Assembly (NCBI GenBank): GCA_017506865.1
Contig: JAFCMP010000379.1
Span: 186,001-250,000 of the forward strand
Reading direction: 5' to 3'
Source: Tribonema minus
Taxonomy: Eukaryota; Sar; Xanthophyceae; Tribonematales; Tribonemataceae
Length of the DNA stretch: 64,000 bases
Numbering within the stretch: position 1 is the first letter of the stretch; every line of letters begins with the position of its first letter. The position numbers and the translations under genes are program-made. Under the pieces are notes generated by a model, which was not told the origin of the DNA, searched no databases, and saw only the letters and a program-made list of their open reading frames with translations. Of the stretch, positions 56,468 to 64,000 are shown one piece after another.

Positions 56468-59400
56468 ATGCGCGGCAGCGACGCCATGGACACTTCGGAC
56501 GAGAGCCACCCCAGGGCTGCGGCAATGGCTCCTGCTAAGCCTGCCAAGCAGCCGGCCAAGCCCAAGAGCGACAAGGCCAAGGCTTCCAGCAGTGACGAGT
56601 GCTTCGGGTGCCACAAGCACTTCGGTGGAGAGAACAAGCTCCGGGAGCACTGCCAAGAGTGCCCGGAATGGTACGAGCACCGCATCGAGCGCCTGAAGGC
56701 CGCCAAGAGGCCCCACGACAAGCTGGAGAAGCGCCGCGACGAGTTGCGCGCCAAGCGCGCCAAGACAAGTGAGTGTTCGCTCACCGCTTTCCACACCTTG
56801 CCTAGTGCACTCGTGGATGTTGACGCGCCAGTGCAACTCGGGCACAGCGGTCATTGCACTAGCTCCACGCAAGATGTGCTAGAAGCGCTAGATGTGCAAC
56901 CAGCGGCGACTGAGGCCGGCACACAAGTCACTACGCGCATGCTCGACAAGACCGTTGGCACTTGTATGTTAGCCACGTTCTTGTATGCGCATAGTGAGCT
57001 AGCAGTACGCGCACTTGACACCAGCGCACCCTTGACTGCTCCAGATGCCAGTGACGCTCCAGCAGTATGCGCACCTGACACTAGCGCACCTTTGACTGCT
57101 TTGGGCACCAGTGACACGACCAGTTGCGCGCCGCTTGCAGCGCAAGATGTCGCTCATGATGTTGCTACTCCGCAGCCAGGTAAGACCGACGTTTCTGACC
57201 CCAGATGCGTTGCACCTACTTCCACCACTTCGCCCGTGTCATATCCGCAGACTAAGGAGGCGTCTGATGCCGACGCGGGGCGCTCGGACAGAAGGCGGCT
57301 GCGGGTGACAGAGTTGTGCTGTGGAATAGGGGGTGTACATAGGGGGTTGCAGGAGTTCGCACGTGCAGCAGACGTTGACGTGCAGGTGGTCTTAGCGGTA
57401 GACAACTGCAAGCGTACATGTGAGGAGTACAGCAAACTCTTCCCTGACACCGAGGTCATATGTGCAGATGTATCTAGCCCCCAAGTTCGCGAGAGGCTCA
57501 AGCACCTCAAGCCAGACGCGATTTGGAATACATCTTCTTGTGTTGAGTTTTCCCCTGCGGGAATGGGGATTGAAGGCGATGCAGCACGCACGCTTGTACA
57601 TGTTGCGGAGATCGCTGCCAATTGCCTGCCAGCTCTAGCCATCAACGAAAACGTGCCCAGGATGCTCCTATCAAGCTCATGGCGTGACTTCTGCCGCGTC
57701 GTGGGTACAAAGGGGTACTCCACCTATGAGGTGCAGTTTCGTGGGACCGACGTTAATGGTGCATCTTCACGCGAGCGCGTCTATACTGTGTCAGCTGCAA
57801 ATGCTGCTCGGTTGCCTGAACGATTTGCACGCTTGAATGCAATTCTCAATGAGCGCTTTCGCACCAGCAAGCCACGTACGGTCCGTGAACATCTTGGTTG
57901 CTCCCATGACACGTTTTATTGGGACCCGAGGCAACCCACGACGCAAGGCGTGCTGTCTACTGACATGCCGCTCCCTAGCCCTGTTACTCGCCAGCCTGGG
58001 CGGGGCCCCTCCTCGTCTTATCAGCCACGTGAGAAAGACGCGGGACCGGTTAATAAGGCCCTTGTCTTGACTGTTGATCAGGTCATGAACTTGCTGGGCT
58101 ACTTTGAGCCACATCCTTCCGGGACCATCACTCAGATGAAGCGCTGGGCTGCAAACTTAGTGCAACCCAATTGCGTGTCAGCGCTCATGCTTGCCTTGCA
58201 CGCTGTCGCCGCCTTGCCGGAGGAGTGGCCAAGCCCTCGTGATGCCACTGGCGTCTCACCAGGTGAGGTTGTAGTGCATGATCGCACTTCTCCCCCGCCA
58301 GAATGGATGGTAGACTCCAGCCCTGATCTGCCTGTAATACTGCGCCTAGCTAGTACTTGCGTGCGGAACTTCCAGCGTTTTACACGCAATGTAGGCCAAG
58401 CCATACTTGCATCATTTCGGCCTGGAAGTGATGCACCGGTTTCGCAGACGCCTTGGACGTACGGTGAAGATGAGGAAGAGCCTTTGACTCCTCATGCTTC
58501 TCATGCGCCGCATGTCGAGACGCCACGTGCTGTTGCAATGCGAGAAATGAGCGACACTGACAGCGATGCAGATGCTCAGCAGCCTAGTGCTAGTAGCATT
58601 GCTACCGATGTTTTCAAGGCTCAACCCAGGCGCATAGCACGTGACAAGCCTCCCAAGATTCTACATAGGGCACGTGCCGTCGGCAGACCTAAGAAGAATG
58701 GCTTTGTGCACATGCCAATACGCACACAAGTTGGTAACGGCATACAAGAACTGGTACTTGACGCGCTAGTGGATAACGGCGCCGAGGCCGAATTCATTAA
58801 CACAGAACGCGCACACCAGTTGCCGCCGGGTTCAATTTGCCCGCTCTCCGAGGGTGATTTTACCACGGTTGAACTTGCAGACGCCAAGAAGTCTGTGCCA
58901 ATTTCAGGTGTAGTGCACGCCCAGGTGCGCTTCAAAGACACCATATTCACACACGCTTTTTACGTGGTGGACCTGCCTTACGAGGCAATCTTGGGGTCAC
59001 ATTTCTTTGGCAAATTTGGCTCGTCCATCACCTATGAACATGGCATGCGATTCCACCCCGCTGGATCCGCTGGACCTGCCGTTGCCATGCATGAACAAGC
59101 TAAGTTGGGGACTCTAGACCCCCCAGCTGCCAACACGATCAAGGTGGGTGTTACAAGAGCCAAGTCTTCTCAGAGGCCCACTTTGCCTAGTCGCACTTAT
59201 TTGCTGCGTACAACGTGTGACCAGGTGCTTAAAGCTGACACCGCTAAAACCATTGAAGTAGTGTCACATCCACCAGTACAGTGCACAGGCCCTGTTGAAG
59301 TGCTACTCACCCCTGACGCGCCAGAGGCGTCAGTGATGGCAAACAGGCTGGCCACCAGAGGTGCCGTTCTCATGGATACGGTGGACTTTGTAGCACCTAA

Positions 59401-59905
59401 CAAGCCACTAGGGATGTTAGTCGAGAACACTTCCACTGCGCCAGTAATTGTGCCTAGAGGTGCAGTGCTGGGCGTCATTGAGGCCCCTGGCATGATCTGC
59501 AGCCTAGACATTGGCAAAGAGGAGCTTGTGACTAACTTGACAAGAATTGCGTTGAGACACCTTGGGCAAAACGCACCAGACACACCTGCTGTAACAGATC
59601 AAGACCTGTGCAGCAGCCAGACCCCTCGTGTGTGCCAGAACACGACTTGCCGAGACCAGACCCTGCCACGCGCGCTGAGGCAGAACGAGCTGCATTCAGA
59701 CACAAGGTGGCAGAGGAGCACAATGCCTCGCTGGGAACTTGCACGGACGAGGAGCTACGTGAAGTGCTGTGTGACAAGAACGGCGAGATCTTCAACATCC
59801 TCAAGCAACGCGATCGACACGGCGTCACCTACTATGACCGCGCTATGGAGGTGCTTCGCCGGCGACGAGGTGCCTTTGCCAAGGACCCCAAGAACCCCAA
59901 GGTGA
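56468..59905 (+). CDS. C5-cytosine DNA methyltransferase plus retropepsin polyprotein segment
   Basis: 1,145-codon frame starting with ATG. Residues 45-65 form a C-x2-C-x12-H-x3-C zinc finger. Residues about 276-580 are a C5-DNA methyltransferase: motif I ELCCGIGG (282-289, AdoMet binding), motif IV with the catalytic Cys358 in SSCVEFS, motif VI ENV (394-396), motif VIII RER (435-437), and a motif IX/X-like end WAANLVQPNCVSALMLAL. The enzyme would methylate cytosine C5 in DNA. Motif IV lacks the usual Pro-Cys-Gln, reading Ser-Cys-Val. From about residue 755 to 860 lies a retropepsin with active-site DNGA (Asp769; usual form DSG or DTG), followed by AILGSHFF. The last 100 or so codons run out of frame past the point where reverse transcriptase continues in the -1 frame, so the functional product probably ends or shifts near 59,600. 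Confidence 0.88.
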   Translation: MRGSDAMDTSDESHPRAAAMAPAKPAKQPAKPKSDKAKASSSDECFGCHKHFGGENKLREHCQECPEWYEHRIERLKAAKRPHDKLEKRRDELRAKRAKTSECSLTAFHTLPSALVDVDAPVQLGHSGHCTSSTQDVLEALDVQPAATEAGTQVTTRMLDKTVGTCMLATFLYAHSELAVRALDTSAPLTAPDASDAPAVCAPDTSAPLTALGTSDTTSCAPLAAQDVAHDVATPQPGKTDVSDPRCVAPTSTTSPVSYPQTKEASDADAGRSDRRRLRVTELCCGIGGVHRGLQEFARAADVDVQVVLAVDNCKRTCEEYSKLFPDTEVICADVSSPQVRERLKHLKPDAIWNTSSCVEFSPAGMGIEGDAARTLVHVAEIAANCLPALAINENVPRMLLSSSWRDFCRVVGTKGYSTYEVQFRGTDVNGASSRERVYTVSAANAARLPERFARLNAILNERFRTSKPRTVREHLGCSHDTFYWDPRQPTTQGVLSTDMPLPSPVTRQPGRGPSSSYQPREKDAGPVNKALVLTVDQVMNLLGYFEPHPSGTITQMKRWAANLVQPNCVSALMLALHAVAALPEEWPSPRDATGVSPGEVVVHDRTSPPPEWMVDSSPDLPVILRLASTCVRNFQRFTRNVGQAILASFRPGSDAPVSQTPWTYGEDEEEPLTPHASHAPHVETPRAVAMREMSDTDSDADAQQPSASSIATDVFKAQPRRIARDKPPKILHRARAVGRPKKNGFVHMPIRTQVGNGIQELVLDALVDNGAEAEFINTERAHQLPPGSICPLSEGDFTTVELADAKKSVPISGVVHAQVRFKDTIFTHAFYVVDLPYEAILGSHFFGKFGSSITYEHGMRFHPAGSAGPAVAMHEQAKLGTLDPPAANTIKVGVTRAKSSQRPTLPSRTYLLRTTCDQVLKADTAKTIEVVSHPPVQCTGPVEVLLTPDAPEASVMANRLATRGAVLMDTVDFVAPNKPLGMLVENTSTAPVIVPRGAVLGVIEAPGMICSLDIGKEELVTNLTRIALRHLGQNAPDTPAVTDQDLCSSQTPRVCQNTTCRDQTLPRALRQNELHSDTRWQRSTMPRWELARTRSYVKCCVTRTARSSTSSSNAIDTASPTMTALWRCFAGDEVPLPRTPRTPR

Positions 59906-60280
59906 CGGACCGTTTCGACGTGGACATTGACACAGGCGACGCGGCGCCCATTGCCGACAGGGCACGCAGGTGGGCTGAACGCGAAGCTAAAATCATATTT
60001 GAAGCCATTGAAAATGAGCGCAAACGCGGACAGATCAGACCTGCCAATGGTCCTTGGGCTAGCAATCCAGTGCTAGTGACTCAGAAGGACAAGGTCCGTT
60101 TCTGCGTTGACTATAGGCCGCTCAACAGAGTTACACGCCGCGATGAGTATGGGCTCGGCAATATGGACGACTTGGTTCAAAAATGCTCGGGCTCGCGCAT
60201 ATTCTCGGCGCTAGACTTTGCTTCTGGTTATAGGCAAATACCCATGACCAGAGAGTCAACCTGCTGGCTCGCTCTGGGAG
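59608..60280 (+). CDS. Reverse transcriptase, N-terminal part
   Basis: This segment is in the frame -1 relative to the methyltransferase-protease ORF. It carries GQIRPANGPWASNPVLV, KVRFCVDYRPLN and SALDFASGYRQIPM, the fingers and first catalytic-Asp region of a Ty3/gypsy RT. At about 60,250-60,275 the conserved sequence leaves this frame, which stops at 60,342, and continues in the +1 frame as WEYKVAPFGL. The KTAF motif usually found just before is not recognisable, so an indel lies here. Confidence 0.85.
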
Positions 60281-63200
60281 TACAAGGTTGCGCCGTTTGG
60301 GTTGGTGTGCTTGCCAAGTATATTCACCAGATGCATGCATGAGCTCCTAGGCTCAGCCAGGCAAACGCATGCGTGTGTGTACGTTGATGATGTGCTCGTA
60401 CACAGCAAGAATCTCGAAGACCATATAGCTCACTTGGACGATGTACTTCGACGCGTGGAAGAGTACGGCATGAGTGTGTCTAGACACAAGTGCCAACTCT
60501 TTGCCGAAGAAGTTACATATCTAGGCCATAAGGTGGGCAAGTATGGAATCAAGCCGTGTGAGGACAAAGTAAAAGCCATGGTCGACATGATGCCGCCCGT
60601 GGGCAGGGACGGCAAGGTAGATAAACGGCTAATGCAAGTCCTCATGGGATGCTTCAATTACTATAGGCGCTACATACACCGCTTTGCGCATATTGCAGCT
60701 CCCCTAGTCGAGTGTACGCGTGATGGCGCTGACATGTCGTGGACCAAACGTCGCCAAGCGGCGCTGGCCAAACTCAAGCATGCCATGTCAAACGCTCCTG
60801 TGATCATGCACCCAGACTTTGACCTACCTTTTATAGTACATACAGACGCAAGCAAGCTAGCCGTTGCTGGCGTTCTATCTCAATTCGTGCCATTAGACAA
60901 ACTACGTGAACGGCACAAGGACTTCCCCTGGGCCAGCACGCGCCTTGTGAATACAGTTGACGGCAAACCTGCCAGAGAGGTAGTTGTGGCATTTTTCAGC
61001 AAGATTAACTCAGTGCAGGACGCAAAACTTGGTGCTACTGCACTAGAGTGTCTGGCTGTGGTGCTAGCTTTGAACAACTTCCGCGGTTACATTTGGGGCA
61101 GACCTGTAACCGTCGTAACCGACGCGTCTGCGCTTCGCTGGCTCTTGACGTTGAACAACCACAATAGCAAGCTGCTACATTGGGCCATGCGTCTCCAGGA
61201 ATACGACGTCGTGGTCGTACACAGGCCTGGCAAAGACAATGGCAATGCAGACTGCCCTTCACGCATGCCTCAGATGACGGAGATCATCGGACCTAGGCAG
61301 TACGAGCACGCTGACGAGCAGTGGCCCGACTGCACCGATGCTGGACCTGCACCTCCGTCTGGGGTACGTTTTGAAGATGAACAATTGCAAGACTCACCAG
61401 CATTTCTAGGCCGTATAGGTGCTTATACGGCATGCCCAGGAGCCACGGCTTTTAAATCTAATAAACTTGCACAAATATCTACAAAACTGAGCAGCCGCAT
61501 GGGTACATTGACACCCCAAGAGGTACATGACCTCAGTGATACCATGCACGAGAGCGCGTGCGTGGACACCGCGCTTTTCAAAGAAGAGGGAGGTGAACCA
61601 GAACCAGAAACCACTCCCCTCGTTTCCATGCTTCGCAATCTGAAACTGGGCTCGTATTCTGAGCACATTTGGGACAGCTGCGCTGCGATGCTCTCGCCGC
61701 TTAGAGATGCGACTGCTCCAACCGAGACTAGCGAAACCACTGACCTTGCCCTTGAAGCTGAAGACGCTGAAGCAGACACTTCAGATGACAATACGTCAAC
61801 TCGGACTGGAGAGTCTGACTCACGCCTAGAGTCTTCACCTGCTATGCTGGAACGCAAAAACTTTGTGCGTTGGCAGGAAAGTGACCATTTCTGTTCATCT
61901 GTGAAGCGCTATCTGGAAACACAAGGCCAGACCCCTGACCCTAGCCTTGCCAAGTTTGTCAGCCAGAACCAAGAGTTTTTCACAGTTGAACCTGACGGTT
62001 TGCTCGTGCACTTCATGGCAAGTCGGTCCAAGAAGGGCTCCCTTATCACTCAGTGGGTGGTGCCTGACGCTTTGAAGCCACTCGTACTCCGTCTTTGCCA
62101 TGATGATGGCAGTGCTCAACACCCCTCGACCGCTGCCACGCACGCCAAGGTGCTGGAACGCATGTATTGGAGAGGGTTAGGCGCTGACGTCCGAGACTAC
62201 GTACGCTCATGCGTCTCTTGTCAACAAACCAAACCGCAGTCCACTGCCAGGTACAAGCAAGCACTGATGCCATCTACACACATGTGGCAACGCTTGCATG
62301 TGGACTACACCGAAGTCGGCGTCCTTTCCTCAGAAGGGCATCGATACTTGCTCATCATCACTGAAGCTAGGTCAGGCTACTGTTGGCTTTTCCCCGTAAA
62401 GACACGATCAGCAGCTGAGGCCGCGCCCCTGCTGGCAGGAGTACTCTTTGAGTGCGGCGCGCTTGTGGAGGAGCTAGTGTCTGACAGAGCCGCAGAATTC
62501 ATGAGTGCGTTGATAAACATGCTCTGCACCTTCTTTAAAGTGCACAAGATAGAAACCAGCGCGTATCACCCCCAGTCTAACGGCGTCGTCGAGAACATGA
62601 ATGGGCGCGTCAAGAGAGCGCTTGCTAGACTCTGTTCTCGCTACCAGGCACGCTGGCATGTGTATCTTGATGTCGTGCAATTTGCGCTCAGGAACACGCC
62701 TAGAGAGGAGACGGGTCTGACCCCATTCTTCTGTGTTTATGGTCGCGAAGCACGCTTTCCTCTTGACGCTTTGACCTCTGAGGTTACAAGCCCGCAAGAC
62801 CTACATGCTGAGGTAAAGCGTCTGCAAGAAAATCTCAAGCTTGCTGAGGAGGCGGTCGGCGAGGCGCTGCAGCAACGTGCTGAACGCATCCAAGCTCGCA
62901 ATGACCAAATCCAACGCACTGTGCACTTGGAGGTCGGTGACTATGTGTGGATCAAGAAACCACCTTCACGCGACCGCGCAAGTGCCATTGAGGAGCATTT
63001 CACTGGCCCCTGGAAGCTAGTGGCTCCGTATGGTGATTCAGGGCTTTCTTTTCAATGCCAACTCATGGGCACGCGCATACGCGAGACCACCGCGCATGTT
63101 GAAAACATGAAGCCATATCACCCCAGACCTGTGCGACTTGACATTGAGGGAGTACATGCCCTCCTGGACTCTGCGCAACTGCACCAGCTGGACCCTGACC

Positions 63201-64000
63201 AGCGATTGTGCCAGATACTAGACCGCAGAGCTGATGAGGACGGCGGCTGGTCATACAAGTGGCTGGCGCGCGATGGCACTACTTCAGAGTGGGTGCGCGA
63301 GAAAGAGCTTGTAGAACTGTTGTTCGTACCACCATGGGTACTGGACACTTTTCATGCTTTGTATGACCTCAAGCACCAAGGCAACGTTTACTCATATGCT
63401 GAGCGCCACCTTCCTCGCGAAGACCGCACGCTGTCCAAAGATGCTGCATTGCTGCGATACCCTTGCGGCACGCAAGTGGTCCGGCAAGTCAATGATGTGC
63501 CGAACTTGACCGACTACTTGTGGGGCCAGGTACGTGACTTTGCGCAGTCCCGCTGGCGTGTACGCTACTCTGACGGCACATGGGAGGACTTAACGTCTTC
63601 TCAGGTACGAGCCGCTAAGCTCATGGCCGAAGGCGTGCGCGACAGACTGCGTAGGTTGGCGCGTCAACGCAACAAGCCAGAACCTACCTTTGACTCCAGC
63701 CTTACGGCTGACCTGCCTGCTAATGTAAGAGTGACTGTGAGTCCATGCTTGCCAACTGACTTTGGACCACTCTACGTTGGCCAAGTTCTCCGCTACCGGT
63801 TCCCTTCCGGATGGAGCCGCGGCGTCTTGCTTAGGCTTGTATCCGTCAAGCGCGATCGTGGAGAATTCACTTTTGATGCGGAGTTCCCCAACACGCGAGG
63901 ACAAAAGCCTCTAGAGAAGCGTTTGAAGCTCAGAGCCGAATATTACCGTGATGACGCTCAGGCTGAACCTTCATCTTGGAATCTCATGCTGGCACGCGAG
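60275..64000 (+). CDS. Reverse transcriptase (catalytic), RNase H, integrase and C-terminal reader modules; open to window end
   Basis: An uninterrupted frame of more than 1,200 codons. RT palm YVDD near 60,380; thumb and RNase H to about 61,260 (HTDASKLAVAGVLSQ, TALECLAVV, VTDASALRWLL). A 250-residue acidic linker follows. Integrase: H-x6-H and C-x2-C zinc site (62,090-62,230), then catalytic Asp in HVDYTEV (about 62,303), Asp in SDRAAEF (about 62,484) and Glu in SNGVVENMNG, spaced D-35-E; GPF/Y module HFTGPWKLV near 63,000. After it, ILDRRADEDGGWSYKWLAR, then TTSEWVREKEL (63,210-63,320) resembles a chromodomain. VVRQVND, WRVRYSDGTWEDL (63,475-63,600) resembles a Tudor-like beta barrel. A third unassigned module runs to the window end. 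Integrase catalyses insertion; the reader modules could steer target choice. Confidence 0.9.

Larger units (their letters stand above)
55900..64000 (+). mobile_element. Ty3/gypsy-type LTR retrotransposon carrying a DNA cytosine methyltransferase (3' end outside window)
   Basis: Order of domains: Ala/Pro-rich gag-like ORF, zinc finger, C5-DNA methyltransferase, retropepsin, reverse transcriptase, RNase H, integrase, GPF/Y module, chromodomain-like and Tudor-like modules. Integrase after RNase H defines the Ty3/gypsy order. A possible primer binding site TGGCGACGAGTTGCC starts at 55,904 and resembles PBSs complementary to the CCA end of an Arg-type tRNA; this is weak. The frame changes twice within pol. 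The left boundary is approximate. Base composition and codon use look similar to host exons, so there is no sign of recent transfer from a very different genome. Confidence 0.9.

Overview
The window is nuclear DNA from a GC-rich, intron-rich unicellular eukaryote, most likely an alga. Three spliced genes with many short exons and almost entirely GT-AG introns can be rebuilt by hand. CCCTAA/TTAGGG telomere-type repeats are scattered through introns. No bacterial features were seen, and no rRNA or marker gene is present to fix the lineage.

Layout. 0-3.7 kb: decayed tandem and dispersed repeats. 3,986-9,608 (minus): a complete six-exon gene for the beta subunit of the nascent polypeptide-associated complex (BTF3/NAC-beta). 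9,609-10,367: short divergent intergenic region. 10,368-28,269 (plus): a 19-exon gene whose exon phases close into one 780-residue protein, an FGGY-family carbohydrate kinase (ribulokinase type) fused in frame to a ribulose-phosphate 3-epimerase. This pair of activities would take a pentulose to xylulose 5-phosphate. 28,270-30,815: convergent intergenic region. 30,816-51,069 (minus): an 18-exon model for a 947-residue protein with several IQ (calmodulin-binding) motifs and charged helices, interrupted in an intron by a hAT-like element with an 8-bp target duplication. 51-55.9 kb: duplicated non-coding blocks, two foldback (MITE-like) insertions with 4-bp target duplications, and copies of a short interspersed repeat. 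55.9-64.0 kb (plus, cut by the window end): a Ty3/gypsy-type LTR retrotransposon.

Two things stand out. First, the retrotransposon encodes a complete-looking C5-cytosine DNA methyltransferase domain upstream of its protease. After integrase it carries chromodomain-like and Tudor-like modules, so one element appears to hold both a DNA-methylation writer and chromatin readers. Second, nearly every exon in the three host genes is flanked by decaying tandem copies of its own edge. Copies of the 3' edge plus donor site lie in the following intron, and copies of the 5' edge plus acceptor lie in the preceding intron. Many dozens of such exon echoes fill the introns. The same pattern is seen at the stop codons of two genes. 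The functional exons were separated from echoes by reading-frame phase, protein-family conservation and absence of stops.

Limits: gene models were built by eye. The 5' end of the IQ-motif gene and possible extra exons in it are uncertain. The LTRs of the retrotransposon could not be delimited because the 3' copy lies outside the window.
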